DNA of 64,000 nucleotides from Pseudoalteromonas viridis (lineage in GTDB: Bacteria; Pseudomonadota; Gammaproteobacteria; Enterobacterales; Alteromonadaceae): NCBI RefSeq assembly GCF_017742995.1, contig NZ_CP072425.1, forward strand, positions 4,163,001-4,227,000, written 5' to 3'. Positions within the stretch are counted from its first letter, which is position 1, and each line of letters opens with the position of its first letter. Both the position numbers and the translations under genes were made by a program. The notes under the pieces are model-generated. The model had not been told where the DNA came from. It did no database searches and saw only the letters and a program-made list of their open reading frames with translations. Positions 16,270 through 26,643 of the stretch are shown in pieces.

Positions 16270-17223
16270 TTATGCGTCTTTGCGGCTTATCCATTCGATT
16301 AACAAAATCAGAGCCAACCCTGCTACTGCCAGTGACACACAAGCCAAAACCTGAGGGTCCTGAGAGGTTAACCGGGCAAATTCAGCCGGCAATACGTTCG
16401 CCTGCATCAGAGGCTTTTCGATCCCTTTTGAATTGGTATAGCTGGTTAACACCTGCTTCCAGGGCCACAGCAAGTTCAGCGAACCGAGCAAGAAGCCACA
16501 CAGCAATGCAAACGTGACCTGCTCAAAGCGACTCAGCAGCCAAGACAATAACCGCGAAAATGCCATCAAGCCGACAACACAGCCGCCCAGAAACAAAGCG
16601 ATCAGCATGATTTGCATCTCATTGACCGCACTCAGTACATGTCCGTACATGCCCAGCAGTAAAAGGATAAAACTGCCGGAAATACCCGGCAGGATCATGG
16701 CACAAATTGCGATTGCGCCTGCGGCAAAATAATACCAGGTTTGCGGTACGGCTTCGGCAGGTGCCAAAGAGGTAATGGTATAGGCAATAGCGGCCCCTGC
16801 CAGGCACGCTGCGACTGTCGGCATGTGCCAGCGGGTCACTTGCTTACCAACATGGACAAAGGAGGCGATGATCAGGCCAAAAAAGAAAGACCAGACATAT
16901 AACTGATGATGCTCAAGCAAATAGGTGATGAGCTTAGCCAGAGAAGCTGCACTGGTGAGCAGGCCACCAAACAAAACCAACAAGAAAGTGCCGTCTATAT
17001 GTCGCCATGTCGCCTTAACCCCCTCAGCTTTGAGTGTTTTAATGGCGTCCAGGTTGACACTTTTGATGGCCCCGAGCAGACGGGCATAAATGCCGGTAAT
17101 AAAGGCGATTGTACCACCGGAAACACCCGGCACAACATCGGCGGCGCCCATACCAGCCCCTTTAAAAAACAACCAGATAAAATCACGTTTGCTGTCAGTT
17201 TTATTGCTCAAAGCACTCTCCAT
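16270..17223 (-). CDS. DUF368 family membrane protein (PopT-type polyprenyl-phosphate transporter)
   Basis: An integral membrane protein with about eight to ten helices. The N-terminal signature FFKGAGMGAADVVPGVSGGT is diagnostic of DUF368, and a second internal PGISGSFILLLLGMY segment is the inverted-repeat counterpart. Members (PopT in Vibrio and Staphylococcus) have been shown to recycle undecaprenyl phosphate across the inner membrane, with a strong effect at alkaline pH. I chose ATG at 17223; an in-frame GTG at 17268 would add 15 basic residues, but neither start has a clear ribosome site. It is divergent from the DUF3530 gene and upstream of nhaD, another gene for sodium-rich alkaline conditions. 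Confidence 0.88.
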   Translation of the reverse strand: MESALSNKTDSKRDFIWLFFKGAGMGAADVVPGVSGGTIAFITGIYARLLGAIKSVNLDAIKTLKAEGVKATWRHIDGTFLLVLFGGLLTSAASLAKLITYLLEHHQLYVWSFFFGLIIASFVHVGKQVTRWHMPTVAACLAGAAIAYTITSLAPAEAVPQTWYYFAAGAIAICAMILPGISGSFILLLLGMYGHVLSAVNEMQIMLIALFLGGCVVGLMAFSRLLSWLLSRFEQVTFALLCGFLLGSLNLLWPWKQVLTSYTNSKGIEKPLMQANVLPAEFARLTSQDPQVLACVSLAVAGLALILLIEWISRKDA

Positions 17224-17346
17224 CGATTTTTTTCGGCACGAGTTTACCGAAATTTTGTGACGCTGCACATAGCAGCGCTCACAATGGGCTCAAGCTTCAC
17301 GGAAATTTGCCGATAACAGGGCAAAGAAAGGTAAGGTGCGCGCAAT

Positions 17347-18207
17347 ATGTTTACAAACTCCCGGTTACTTCTGATCCTCAGCTTGTTGTTTAGCCTGACA
17401 ACGACTAGCGAGGCCAATACCGCAGAGCATCAGCCACCACCGAGCAAATCATCACAATTTGACAGCGACTTGCGCTACTGGCTGAGCAGCGAAAAGCTGC
17501 TGACCATCAAAGATGAAGAGCAAGAGATAGCCGTGTTATTCTCCGAGTATATGGCGGCTCCCAAGCGCGGTATCATAGTATTACTCCCCGGACTTGAACA
17601 AAGTCAGCTCTACAACAATGGCCTGAGTTACTTACACCAAACGCTGACAGATGATGGCTACGACACCTATACCCTGCCGGTGCCCGACCTGATTGACAGC
17701 GGCGACATTGCAGCGGGTGTCATTGAGGAGACGCCAAATGAGGTAAAAAGTGCTGCCATCCCGGTACTGAGTGAACTGGCGCTGGATAATTACAAAGCCG
17801 CGCTGGTCGCGCGTTTTGAGGCACTCTATAAAACACTGGCATTGCGTCAGAACGAGCACATTGCCATTGTGGCATTTGGTAACAGCGCTGGCCTGTTTGC
17901 GGAGTACCTGGCCACTTTACCCAGCATTCGCGTTGATGCACTGATCACCGTCAGTGCCCAGCTGGCTAATGCGCAGCGTAACAGCCATTTGCCCGCCAGC
18001 TTATCGCTGGTCACCCCGGCGCTGCTAGATGTTTTTTACAGCTTCGACAGTCCTCTGGTGCTGGAAACCATAGACGAGCGCCGACGCTGGGCCAGACGCA
18101 ACAGTAAACTCGACTACCGCCAGAGAGAGCTCTTCGGTCAGCAACATCAGCCGATGCAGCATCAGCGGCTGCGCAAAGAGTTAACAGGGTTTTTAAGACG
18201 CCTTTGA
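17347..18207 (+). CDS. DUF3530 family periplasmic alpha/beta-hydrolase-like protein
   Basis: A 286-residue protein with a signal peptide (about 1-23, ending SEA) and an alpha/beta hydrolase-like core. Visible elements are the strand IIVLLPGLEQS, a helix LSYLHQTLTDDGYDTYTLPVPD, and the nucleophile-elbow-like segment IVAFGNSAGLF, with Ser as the possible nucleophile. The family DUF3530 is common in marine gammaproteobacteria, but I know of no proven substrate. It ends 14 bp before the convergent djlA stop. The ribosome site is weak. Confidence 0.8.
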   Translation: MFTNSRLLLILSLLFSLTTTSEANTAEHQPPPSKSSQFDSDLRYWLSSEKLLTIKDEEQEIAVLFSEYMAAPKRGIIVLLPGLEQSQLYNNGLSYLHQTLTDDGYDTYTLPVPDLIDSGDIAAGVIEETPNEVKSAAIPVLSELALDNYKAALVARFEALYKTLALRQNEHIAIVAFGNSAGLFAEYLATLPSIRVDALITVSAQLANAQRNSHLPASLSLVTPALLDVFYSFDSPLVLETIDERRRWARRNSKLDYRQRELFGQQHQPMQHQRLRKELTGFLRRL

Positions 18208-18221
18208 TGATGCATTGAGTT

Positions 18222-19088
18222 TTACCGTTTTTGCTTCAGGAGTTCATAGGCTGACTGAATGCTCTGGCTTTTTCGTTTAGCAATTTCCATCATATGCTCG
18301 GGCAGGCCCTGAGAAACTAACTTGTCCGGGTGGTGCTGTGACATCAGCTTGCGATAGGCACGTTTGATGTCCTTATCGGATGCTCCGTCGCTTAATCCCA
18401 ATACAGCCAGTGCTTCGCTGCGAGATATCGCGCTGTGCTCGGGCTCGCGTGCTGAACTGCGCTGCTGCCTTTGCTGATTGTGGCGCTGCTGAGATTGCTG
18501 CGACTGCCACTGAGCACGTTGCTGGCGAAAACGAAATTCTGCCTGGTAGCGCTTGAGTAAAAAGCCAAACTGAGCCTGAGAGATACCCAGATGCTTGCTG
18601 ACTTCGCGCAGCAACGCTTGCTCCTGTTCGGAGACGTGGCCATCGGAAAAAGCCATCTGAATTTGAATTTCCAGGAACAGTTGCAGCAGATCATAGCGTC
18701 TGGCAAACGCCTCTCTGACTTCGCGAACCGCATCCTTAATCGAAAAATCGGCCTCTTTGCCTGCTCTGAATGCATGCTGGGCTTCGCGGCGGTCGTCTCC
18801 TGTCAGCGCCATTTCATCCATAAATGCCGTTGCTGCGCGGATATGAACCTCGCTGACTCGGCCATTCGATTTGGCGATATGCCCCATAACGGAAAAACAG
18901 CTGGAGAAAAACAGTGCCTGACGCTCACTGAGGTCATCGCCATTCAAAAACCCCTGAAACCCGCCGACCTTGTCAAAATCCTGTTTCAGGCTCTTGTCGA
19001 ACAAGTGACCCAGATAAAAGCCGAGAATTGCCCCCAGCCATTTACCAAACAAAAAGCCAAAGGCGGTGCCCAACAACTTACCCCACAT
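18222..19088 (-). CDS. djlA: Co-chaperone DjlA (membrane-anchored J-domain protein)
   Basis: A 288-residue DnaK co-chaperone. The N-terminus is a Gly-rich membrane helix (about 5-29) of the kind that dimerises in DjlA. The middle (about 55-185) is a TerB-like helical domain, followed by a Gln/Arg/Ser-rich linker of about 30 residues. The C-terminal J domain (about 222-288) has the essential HPD triad at 253-255. Its first 11 bp overlap the end of murU, so the two are translationally linked in an amgK-murU-djlA operon, the order also found in pseudomonads. Confidence 0.92.
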   Translation of the reverse strand: MWGKLLGTAFGFLFGKWLGAILGFYLGHLFDKSLKQDFDKVGGFQGFLNGDDLSERQALFFSSCFSVMGHIAKSNGRVSEVHIRAATAFMDEMALTGDDRREAQHAFRAGKEADFSIKDAVREVREAFARRYDLLQLFLEIQIQMAFSDGHVSEQEQALLREVSKHLGISQAQFGFLLKRYQAEFRFRQQRAQWQSQQSQQRHNQQRQQRSSAREPEHSAISRSEALAVLGLSDGASDKDIKRAYRKLMSQHHPDKLVSQGLPEHMMEIAKRKSQSIQSAYELLKQKR

Positions 19089-19755
19089 CTGCCTGCTCCA
19101 TTGTCTTGTTGATCTGAGCTAAACGTTCAGGCGTGCCAATATCCTGCCACTGCCCCAAAAAGAGTTCCGTCGAGACACGGCCCTGGGCTAGCCCTGTTTT
19201 AAGCATCGGCCCCAGCGCCACAAACTGTTCACTGACCTCATTAAAGAAGTCTTTGTGATACAAACCAATACCAGCAAAGGTATAGGCCTGTTCGTTATTG
19301 CTCTGATGAGCCAGCGGGAAGTCTCCGTGCGGGTTATGTGGCGGGTTTTCCACAAATACCAGATGCGCTTCACCGGGAAGCAGATGCAAGCGGCACAGAT
19401 CATGGACTGCGTAATCGGTGAAAATGTCACCATTGATCACGATAAAGGTATCGCCTTCGTCGCACAACAAAGGTAATGCCCTGACTATGCCGCCCGCGGT
19501 TTCCAGGCCCCCTTCGGGCTCCTCGCTATATTGGATGGAGACACCGAACGCGCTGCCATCAGCAAAGTAATCACGTATCTTGTCACCCTGCCAGGCCAGG
19601 TTAATAACAATATCAGTCACGCCTGCGTCCGCCAATCGACCCACGTGGTATGCCAGCAAGGGCTTTCCCGCTACCTCCAGCATGGGCTTTGGCATGGTGG
19701 CCGTCAGCGGCATCATACGCTTGCCCCTGCCCGCGGCCAAAATCATTGCTTTCAT
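19078..19755 (-). CDS. murU: N-acetylmuramate alpha-1-phosphate uridylyltransferase MurU
   Basis: A 225-residue sugar nucleotidyltransferase. It starts with the nucleotide-binding signature ILAAGRGKRMMPLT (5-18), followed by PKPMLEVAGKPLL with the conserved Lys. VINGDIF carries the metal-binding Asp. MurU makes UDP-N-acetylmuramate from the 1-phosphate, bypassing de novo synthesis and therefore the fosfomycin-sensitive step. The immediate upstream partner amgK supplies its substrate; their ends overlap by 4 bp (ATGA). The combination with amgK distinguishes it from generic glucose-1-phosphate nucleotidyltransferases. Confidence 0.9.
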   Translation of the reverse strand: MKAMILAAGRGKRMMPLTATMPKPMLEVAGKPLLAYHVGRLADAGVTDIVINLAWQGDKIRDYFADGSAFGVSIQYSEEPEGGLETAGGIVRALPLLCDEGDTFIVINGDIFTDYAVHDLCRLHLLPGEAHLVFVENPPHNPHGDFPLAHQSNNEQAYTFAGIGLYHKDFFNEVSEQFVALGPMLKTGLAQGRVSTELFLGQWQDIGTPERLAQINKTMEQADVG

Positions 19756-20780
19756 TGTTGCTGTTCCAGTTTAGCCTTTACTAAAGGTATTATCTCGGAT
19801 TGCAAACTGGTTGCAAGCCATTGAAATGCATCAAAACACTCTGCTGTGTCCTGAATGTATTGCAAAGTTGGCAAAATGTTCTTTAAGTATCCCGGTTTAC
19901 CATCACGCAGGTATAAGCGCGCGAAGATCCCCGCGGCCTTAAGATGGCGCTGCAACCCAGTCAAAGCCAGCTGTTGTTGATATTCGTCATAGTCACTCTG
20001 GGCCAGTAGCCCGGCCCGACTTAACACCTCAAAACTGAGGCGCTGCAAATGATTAAATTGCGCCTCAGGCAGCCTGTGATAGCAGTCTTTAAGCAGCGAA
20101 ACAACGTCATACGTAACCGGTCCCTGAACTGCATCCTGATAGTCGATAACCACCCACTGCTGATTGTGCCACATGATATTACGGCTGTGGAAATCACGAT
20201 GCATTGTCACCTGGGTTTGCGCCTGCATATTGGCCACCAGAGTCTGCTTAAGACTTGCCCATTGCTGCTGCCAATATTCCGTTATTGCGAACCCTAACCA
20301 ACGAGTAAGTAACCACTCACTAAAAATATCCAGTTCCATCTCAATGAAAGCGGCATCATAGGGTTTCATGTAGGGGCTGGCGGGTATTCGTGCAATACCA
20401 GGCAGCATATTAATCAGCGACTCATAGTCTTTCTGCGCATGGTGCTGTGAACTAAGTCGATCCGCCAGGTGCTGCGCACCAAGGTCTTCCAGTAACACAA
20501 ACCCCAGCGCACAATCCGCAGCAAAGATCTGGGGCACCCTGACTTGACCTGCACTGAACACTTTGTTCAGCTCAACAAAGGCACTGACGTTGCCCGCCTC
20601 TGGGGCAACATCGAGCAGAATAAAAGTGCTTTCACGATGCGTAATACGAAAGTAGCGACGAAAACTCGCGTCTCCGTCAAGGGCCGTGACCTGCTGTGGA
20701 TCAGCATGAAGGTGGTTGTGTAAAAAGGCCGCTCTGGCCTTTGCTCGGGCCACAACCTCAGGTGACAAGCTTGGGGTCAT
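19752..20780 (-). CDS. amgK: N-acetylmuramate/N-acetylglucosamine anomeric kinase AmgK
   Basis: A 342-residue aminoglycoside-phosphotransferase-fold kinase that phosphorylates recycled cell-wall amino sugars at the anomeric position. Signatures: DASFRRYFR near the start, the hinge FVLLEDLGAQHL, the catalytic loop MHRDFHSRNIMW (H-x-D-x4-N), and the metal-binding VIDYQDAVQGP. It heads the amgK-murU-djlA operon and is divergent from lptD, with 97 bp between the two starts. The same neighbourhood is known from Pseudomonas, where the pair forms the cell-wall recycling shunt. Confidence 0.9.
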   Translation of the reverse strand: MTPSLSPEVVARAKARAAFLHNHLHADPQQVTALDGDASFRRYFRITHRESTFILLDVAPEAGNVSAFVELNKVFSAGQVRVPQIFAADCALGFVLLEDLGAQHLADRLSSQHHAQKDYESLINMLPGIARIPASPYMKPYDAAFIEMELDIFSEWLLTRWLGFAITEYWQQQWASLKQTLVANMQAQTQVTMHRDFHSRNIMWHNQQWVVIDYQDAVQGPVTYDVVSLLKDCYHRLPEAQFNHLQRLSFEVLSRAGLLAQSDYDEYQQQLALTGLQRHLKAAGIFARLYLRDGKPGYLKNILPTLQYIQDTAECFDAFQWLATSLQSEIIPLVKAKLEQQQ

Positions 20781-20877
20781 TTTTCTTACTATTTCCTATT
20801 CTTAACTACTGTAATTAACACGCTTTTCATTTATTATGTCTGGCTTGAAAATGAATTTCGGCAAACAAGGTTGATAA

Positions 20878-23160
20878 ATGAGCAAAGCTTGGGGCCTTTT
20901 CGTGCTTCCCCTAATCAGTACAGCGACTTTTGCTAATTCGAACATTGATGGCCTTCAGTGTAAAGACTACTTTCAGCCTAAAAACTGGCAACCCCTCGCT
21001 GATTTGCCCAAAGGCGCCATCGACATTCAGTCTGATAATGTAGAATTACAAGGCGTCGAAAGCGCTGAATTCAGTGGTAATGTGGTAATCAGTTCCAATG
21101 TGATGAGCTTATCTGCTCAGGCCGCGCTGATTGACAAACAACAGGGGTTGCTTAATGCCACCGGCCCGCTGGTGTTTCAGGATGCCTATACACTTGTTTA
21201 CAGTACCGGCATGTTTGCCAACCTTAAAGATTACGAATTCAGTCTGCTGGGTGCCGATTACTGGCTGACCCAGCAAAATGGCCACGGCAGCGCCGAGAAA
21301 CTGCACGCCACCAGTAATCAGGTAGACCTGCTCAATTCCAGCTTTACCACCTGTCCGGGAGAAACTCCATTTTGGTCGATTGAGGCCAGCAGTATTGTTA
21401 TGAACCGCGACAGTGGTTGGGGAGAAACCCACAACACGGTCCTGAAAATACTCGATACGCCCGTTGTCTATGTGCCCTATTTTACGTTTCCCATCGATGA
21501 CCGCCGTAAATCTGGTGTACTGACACCAACTATCGGTAGCTCCAGTCGCCGTGGTTTAGGGATTGCAGTGCCTTATTACTTAAATCTGGCACCCAACTAC
21601 GATGCGACCATCACCCCCCGCTATATGTCTAAAAAAGGCACTCAGCTGATTTCTGAATTCCGCTATCTGACCCAACAGCATCAGGGTCAGCTCGCCGTTG
21701 AATTTCTGGAGCAGGACGACTCTGCCAAACAACTGGATGAGCGCTACCTGGTCAACTGGACACAAAACAGTTATTTTGATGAAAACTGGCGCGCCAGCGT
21801 CGACATCACCAATGTCAGTGATGACGCTTATATCTCAGATCTGGACTCCCAGTACGCCAATGAAACGGACACTCAGCTCTATCGTACCGGGCAACTCAGT
21901 TATCTGGGCGAAGACTGGTCTGTCGATTTAAAAGTACAGAACTTTGAAGTCCTGGGTAACCACACAGAATCCTATGCCGTTTTACCTCAGTTGACCTTTA
22001 ACCATGTCACCCGCAACTACCAGGGTTTTAACTGGGGGCTTACCGGACAAATAAGTCGCTTTACTAATGATGAGCTTACGGTGACGGACGCGACCCGAGT
22101 GCACTTCGAGCCCGGTGTCTCTTATGATTATAATGCCCATGCCTGGTCTTTCGCCTCCAACCTGAGCCTGATGCATACCTATTATGAGCAGGAAGGAGAC
22201 GAGGCATTCGCGCAATCCCGGTATAAAAAATCGGTTTCCCGCACACTCCCTAAATTACGTTTACACGGCCAGCTGAACCTGGAGCGTCCGACCAATTTTA
22301 TCTTGGAGCAAGGTACGCAAACATTGGAGCCACAGATCCAATACTTGTATACCCCTAAAAAGGACCAATCCGGTATTGCCTTGTACGACACCATCAAAAT
22401 GCAGGATGACTTTTTTGGTCTGTTTCGCGAGCAACGCTTCTCGGGTGTCGACTTCATTGCACAGGCCAACCAGTTTACTTTAGGTGCAACCACCCGTTTG
22501 TTCGACAACGGTAACATCGAGCGCTTTAACTTTAGCATGGGCCAAATCCTGTACTTGAGTGATTCTGCCAAACCCACGGAACAATCCCTGGAAAGTAATC
22601 CGCTCACCCAGACTACCCAAGAGTTTGGAAGTAAGAATTATAATGCCCTGTTTGCGGCCGAGAGCATGCTGCACTGGCATCGCCGCTGGTACTTCTCCGC
22701 CGGTTTGCAGTATGATGCCGATGAGAAAGAACTGATCCAGTCTCATATGACGCTTGATTACCGGGGCAGCAATAAAAAACTCGTTCAATTGAACCATCAC
22801 TACGCGAGTGATGTCTCAGGATACGAAATTGATCAAATCGGTCTGTTCAGTAGTTTACCCATAAATGAAAGCTGGCAGCTGGTTGCCAGCTATCATCGCG
22901 ACCTGACGGCAAGCCGCAGCGTTGAAGTGTTTGCCGGTCTGCAGTATGAATCATGCTGCTGGGCGGTACGCATAACAGGTAAACGCCAAATACAAACGGA
23001 TCTCAACCAAACGATTTCACGTGATGACGCCATTTTTGACACAAGCTTTGGTATCAATTTTGTGTTAAAAGGGTTAGGCAGCAAATCAAGATATGATGCT
23101 AGCCAGTTACTACGTTCGGGTATCTTTGGTTACCGCAGACCGTTCTTTTTAAATAATTAA
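20878..23160 (+). CDS. lptD: LPS-assembly protein LptD
   Basis: A 760-residue outer-membrane protein that, with LptE, inserts lipopolysaccharide into the outer leaflet. It has a signal peptide (about 1-19), a periplasmic LptA-like beta-jellyroll (about 40-180, start GAIDIQSDNVELQG) and a large C-terminal beta-barrel. The cysteines used for the essential inter-domain disulfides are present: C28, C159 and the adjacent pair C693-C694, matching the E. coli pattern. The product of the downstream gene, surA, helps fold it. Start ATG at 20878. Confidence 0.95.
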   Translation: MSKAWGLFVLPLISTATFANSNIDGLQCKDYFQPKNWQPLADLPKGAIDIQSDNVELQGVESAEFSGNVVISSNVMSLSAQAALIDKQQGLLNATGPLVFQDAYTLVYSTGMFANLKDYEFSLLGADYWLTQQNGHGSAEKLHATSNQVDLLNSSFTTCPGETPFWSIEASSIVMNRDSGWGETHNTVLKILDTPVVYVPYFTFPIDDRRKSGVLTPTIGSSSRRGLGIAVPYYLNLAPNYDATITPRYMSKKGTQLISEFRYLTQQHQGQLAVEFLEQDDSAKQLDERYLVNWTQNSYFDENWRASVDITNVSDDAYISDLDSQYANETDTQLYRTGQLSYLGEDWSVDLKVQNFEVLGNHTESYAVLPQLTFNHVTRNYQGFNWGLTGQISRFTNDELTVTDATRVHFEPGVSYDYNAHAWSFASNLSLMHTYYEQEGDEAFAQSRYKKSVSRTLPKLRLHGQLNLERPTNFILEQGTQTLEPQIQYLYTPKKDQSGIALYDTIKMQDDFFGLFREQRFSGVDFIAQANQFTLGATTRLFDNGNIERFNFSMGQILYLSDSAKPTEQSLESNPLTQTTQEFGSKNYNALFAAESMLHWHRRWYFSAGLQYDADEKELIQSHMTLDYRGSNKKLVQLNHHYASDVSGYEIDQIGLFSSLPINESWQLVASYHRDLTASRSVEVFAGLQYESCCWAVRITGKRQIQTDLNQTISRDDAIFDTSFGINFVLKGLGSKSRYDASQLLRSGIFGYRRPFFLNN

Positions 23161-23174
23161 CAACAAAGACTCTT

Positions 23175-24461
23175 ATGAATTTAAAAAAGCTGTTATTAGT
23201 TCCAATTTTAAGTATGACGCTGGCACAACCCGTTTGGGCAGAGCGTGTCCAGCTGGATAAAGTAGTCGCAACGGTTAACGACGGTGTGGTTCTAAAAAGT
23301 GAAGTAGATAAAATCCTTAATCGTGTAAAAGAGCAGGCCGAGCAACAAAATACCGAGCTGCCGTCTGACAAGGTGCTTCGGATCCAGGCCATTGAAAAAC
23401 TCATTGATCAGGTGTTGATGGAGCAATTAGCAACACGTATGGGGATGGAAATTTCCGACGCACAACTTGATCAGACACTGGCCAACATGGCCAAAGATCA
23501 GGGCGGCACCATTGCCGACCTGCGCAATTCCATCGAAGCCACAGGCGAAAGTTTTCAGGCTTACCGCGAAGAAATTCGTACTGAGATCATGGTATCTCAG
23601 GTGCAACGCGCCGCAGTAGACCGTCGTATCTACATCAGCCCGCAAGAAATAGCCAACTTGCAGCAAATTCTGGCAGAGCAAACGGGCCAGTCAGAAGAGT
23701 ATGATATCGGCCACATCCTGATCAAAGTAGAAAGCAAAGCGAACCCACAAGACATTCAGGATGCCCGCGAACGCGCCGAAAAAGTCATTGAGTTTCTCAA
23801 TGAAGGCCGCGAGTTTAAACGCATCGCTATCGCCTCTTCCAGCGGCGCAAAAGCGCTTGACGGCGGTCAACTGGGCTGGATGGGCATCAATGAAATGCCC
23901 ACCCTGTTTGCCGAAGCCGTTAAAGGCAAAAAGAAAGACGACATCATAGGACCACTGCGTTCAGGTGCTGGTTTCCACATTCTGAAAGTACAAGATATTC
24001 GAGGTCGTCAGGTTGTCGAGCGCGTTGAAATGCGTTCTCGCCATATTCTGATCAAGCCGTCTATCATCCTCAGTGAAGAAAAAGCGCGGGATATGTTGGC
24101 CGGGTTTGCAGCGGACCTGCGTGCCGGTAAAGCCGATTTTGCCGAACTGGCTAAAGAGCACTCGGAAGACCCCGGCTCAGCGCTTAAAGGCGGTGAGTAT
24201 GACTGGACAGATCCAACCACCTATGTGCCAGCGTTTCGCGATACATTAATGTCGCTCGAGCAAAATGAGATCAGTGAACCGTTCAGAAGTACCTTCGGCT
24301 GGCACATCGTGCAATTGCTCGATAAACGCGTTGCTGATAAAACAGAACAAGCAAAAGCAAATCGCGCCCACCAACTTCTATTCCGTCGTAAATTTAAGGA
24401 AGAGAGCTTTAAGTGGATGCGTGAAATGCGAGAGCAAGCACACGTAGAAGTAATCGACTAA
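23175..24461 (+). CDS. surA: Periplasmic chaperone and peptidyl-prolyl isomerase SurA
   Basis: A 428-residue periplasmic folding factor for outer-membrane proteins. Signal peptide at 1-22 (ends VWA), followed by the N-terminal chaperone domain ([20 protein letters not shown] onward). Two parvulin domains follow (about 175-276 and 287-387), each with the HILIK start and GG-LGW/GEYDW core. A short C-terminal helix completes the chaperone module. It starts 14 bp after lptD, one of its main clients, and 13 bp before pdxA, in the arrangement conserved in Enterobacteria. Confidence 0.95.
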   Translation: MNLKKLLLVPILSMTLAQPVWAERVQLDKVVATVNDGVVLKSEVDKILNRVKEQAEQQNTELPSDKVLRIQAIEKLIDQVLMEQLATRMGMEISDAQLDQTLANMAKDQGGTIADLRNSIEATGESFQAYREEIRTEIMVSQVQRAAVDRRIYISPQEIANLQQILAEQTGQSEEYDIGHILIKVESKANPQDIQDARERAEKVIEFLNEGREFKRIAIASSSGAKALDGGQLGWMGINEMPTLFAEAVKGKKKDDIIGPLRSGAGFHILKVQDIRGRQVVERVEMRSRHILIKPSIILSEEKARDMLAGFAADLRAGKADFAELAKEHSEDPGSALKGGEYDWTDPTTYVPAFRDTLMSLEQNEISEPFRSTFGWHIVQLLDKRVADKTEQAKANRAHQLLFRRKFKEESFKWMREMREQAHVEVID

Positions 24462-24474
24462 TAGAAGAACTAAG

Positions 24475-25467
24475 ATGAGTTTAAGAATCGCAATCACCCC
24501 CGGAGAGCCGGCAGGGATAGGGCCTGATTTGGTCATCAAGCTGGCGCAGCACGACTGGCCAGCGCAGTTGGTCGCCGTTGTTGATAAAGACATCATGCTA
24601 CAGCGTGCCCGGGAGCTGGATACGACTATTGAGCTCATTCCGTTTGACCCTTCGGCCCCAGCTGAGGCCGCGCCACCTGGCAGTATTTATTACCTCCAGG
24701 TAGACAGAGGCTGCGACGTTATCGCCGGGGAGCTGGACGAACGCAATGGCCAGTATGTACTGGATACCTTGCGTATTGCCTCGGAAAAGAATATGGACGG
24801 TACATTTGATGCAGTGGTGACCGGGCCAGTTCACAAAGGCATTATCAATCGCGCCGGTATCTCTTTCAGTGGCCATACTGAGTATTTTGCTCAGCAGTCC
24901 AACACACCCGATGTGGTGATGATGCTGGCCACCGAAGGACTGCGCGTGGCGCTTGTCACTACGCATATTCCATTGGCTTATGTGTCTAAAGCCATTACTC
25001 ATGAGCGCCTGACTAAGGTTGCCCATATTCTTTATCAGGACCTGCAAACCAAGTTTGGTATCGAACAGCCAAATGTGCTGGTATGCGGCCTGAACCCCCA
25101 TGCGGGCGAAGGTGGCCACCTGGGCAATGAAGAAATCGACACCATAGAGCCGGTTTTAGCAGAGCTCAATGCACAGGGGATGCACTTTGTTGGTCCGCTG
25201 CCCGCAGATACGCTGTTTCAGGCAAAATATCTCGAAAATACCGACGCCGTATTGGCAATGTATCACGATCAGGGCTTACCTGTGTTAAAATACAAAGGAT
25301 TTGGCAATTCGGTGAATATTACCCTCGGATTGCCCTTTATCCGCACTTCTGTTGACCATGGCACGGCGCTCGATCTTGCCGCCAGTGGTAACGCCGAAGT
25401 CGGTAGTTTCGAATTAGCGATCCGCGAAGCAATTAAGCTCGCCACCGAGAAAACACAGAGTTCATGA
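24475..25467 (+). CDS. pdxA: 4-hydroxythreonine-4-phosphate dehydrogenase PdxA
   Basis: A 330-residue enzyme of the DXP-dependent pyridoxal 5'-phosphate pathway; it oxidises 4-phosphohydroxy-L-threonine with NAD. The N-terminal [13 protein letters not shown] and the three metal-binding His regions are visible: [19 protein letters not shown] and [16 protein letters not shown]. Length matches E. coli PdxA (329). It overlaps rsmA by 4 bp (ATGA), part of the lptD-surA-pdxA-rsmA-apaG-apaH run. Confidence 0.95.
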   Translation: MSLRIAITPGEPAGIGPDLVIKLAQHDWPAQLVAVVDKDIMLQRARELDTTIELIPFDPSAPAEAAPPGSIYYLQVDRGCDVIAGELDERNGQYVLDTLRIASEKNMDGTFDAVVTGPVHKGIINRAGISFSGHTEYFAQQSNTPDVVMMLATEGLRVALVTTHIPLAYVSKAITHERLTKVAHILYQDLQTKFGIEQPNVLVCGLNPHAGEGGHLGNEEIDTIEPVLAELNAQGMHFVGPLPADTLFQAKYLENTDAVLAMYHDQGLPVLKYKGFGNSVNITLGLPFIRTSVDHGTALDLAASGNAEVGSFELAIREAIKLATEKTQSS

Positions 25468-26270
25468 CAGATAAAGTACACTTGGGCCACCGAGCCCGTA
25501 AACGCTTCGGCCAAAACTTCCTTAACGACAGCAATATCATCGATAAGATTGTCACGGCCATCGACCCTAAGCCCACAGACAACCTGGTAGAGATTGGTCC
25601 AGGTTTAGGCGCCATCACCGAGCCCGTGGTTGAACTCAGTGACCAGCTAACTGTTGTAGAGCTGGACCGCGACCTGGCAGAGCGCCTGATCCACCACCCC
25701 TTTTTAGGGCCTAAACTGACGGTGCATCAGGGCGATGCCATGAAGTTTGATTTTTCTTCGCTGTTAAAAGGCGACGGAAAGCTGAAGATTTTTGGTAACC
25801 TGCCTTATAACGTCTCTACCCCGCTGCTGTTTCATTTATTTGAGTTTGCAGATCAGGTCGAGCACATGCATTTCATGCTGCAAAAAGAAGTCGTCAATCG
25901 CATGGTAGCAGGACCAGGTACTAAGGCTTATGGCCGTTTGAGTGTCATGACACAATACTATTGCCATGCCATCCCCGTGATCCAGGTGCCACCGACATGC
26001 TTTAAACCTGCGCCAAAAGTAGATTCCGCGGTAGTCAGACTGATCCCTAAAGACGCGCAACAACGTAGTGCTAAGAGCACCAAAGTACTCAATACAGTGT
26101 GTCTTGAAGCGTTTAACCAAAGACGTAAAACACTGCGCAACAGTTTGTCGAACCTGATGACTGCTGAGCAACTGAGTGACCTCGGAATTGACCCGAGTTT
26201 ACGTGCCGAGAATATTTCCCTTTCGCAATTTATTGAGATAGCAAACTGGATCTATGACAACAAAGAGTGA
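25464..26270 (+). CDS. rsmA: 16S rRNA dimethyladenosine transferase RsmA (KsgA)
   Basis: A 268-residue SAM-dependent methyltransferase that dimethylates two adjacent adenines near the 3' end of 16S rRNA late in 30S assembly. Motifs: [16 protein letters not shown] (binding of substrate), the SAM loop [11 protein letters not shown], the acidic [11 protein letters not shown], and motif [14 protein letters not shown]. The C-terminal helical domain carries the [13 protein letters not shown] segment. It overlaps pdxA by 4 bp and apaG by 17 bp, so translation is probably coupled. Confidence 0.95.
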   Translation: MTDKVHLGHRARKRFGQNFLNDSNIIDKIVTAIDPKPTDNLVEIGPGLGAITEPVVELSDQLTVVELDRDLAERLIHHPFLGPKLTVHQGDAMKFDFSSLLKGDGKLKIFGNLPYNVSTPLLFHLFEFADQVEHMHFMLQKEVVNRMVAGPGTKAYGRLSVMTQYYCHAIPVIQVPPTCFKPAPKVDSAVVRLIPKDAQQRSAKSTKVLNTVCLEAFNQRRKTLRNSLSNLMTAEQLSDLGIDPSLRAENISLSQFIEIANWIYDNKE

Positions 26271-26643
26271 GATCGGCTCACCGATCAAAGTATCTGTAGA
26301 GACCTTCTATGTTGAAGGTCAATCTCAGCCAGACAAAGACAAATACGTCTTTGCCTACACCATTACCATTAAAAATCACAGCTTGTGCAACGCCAAACTG
26401 GAAAGCCGTTATTGGCTAATCACCGATGCCAACGGCAAAGAAACCGAGGTTGAAGGCGACGGCGTTGTGGGTGAACAACCGACCATTCGTCCGGGCGAAA
26501 GCTACCAGTACACCAGCGGCGCCGTACTAGATACGCCCGTGGGGACCATGGAAGGCTACTACGTGATGCGCAACGAGTTTGGCACTGAGTTTCGTGCACC
26601 CATCCAGGTATTCAGACTGAGCCGTCCGGATATTCTGCACTAA
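26254..26643 (+). CDS. apaG: Co2+/Mg2+ efflux protein ApaG
   Basis: A 129-residue ApaG/polymerase-delta-p38-like beta-sandwich. Signatures are [45 protein letters not shown] and [14 protein letters not shown]. The GxGVVGxxP glycine loop typical of ApaG is present. Despite its name the function is not firmly known; mutants show cobalt effects. It begins inside rsmA and ends one base into apaH (TAATG), keeping the usual rsmA-apaG-apaH order. Confidence 0.93.
   Translation: MTTKSEIGSPIKVSVETFYVEGQSQPDKDKYVFAYTITIKNHSLCNAKLESRYWLITDANGKETEVEGDGVVGEQPTIRPGESYQYTSGAVLDTPVGTMEGYYVMRNEFGTEFRAPIQVFRLSRPDILH

Noticed and set aside
24598..25119. 173-codon ORF on the minus strand inside pdxA
   Set aside because: Shadow of pdxA; no independent coding evidence.
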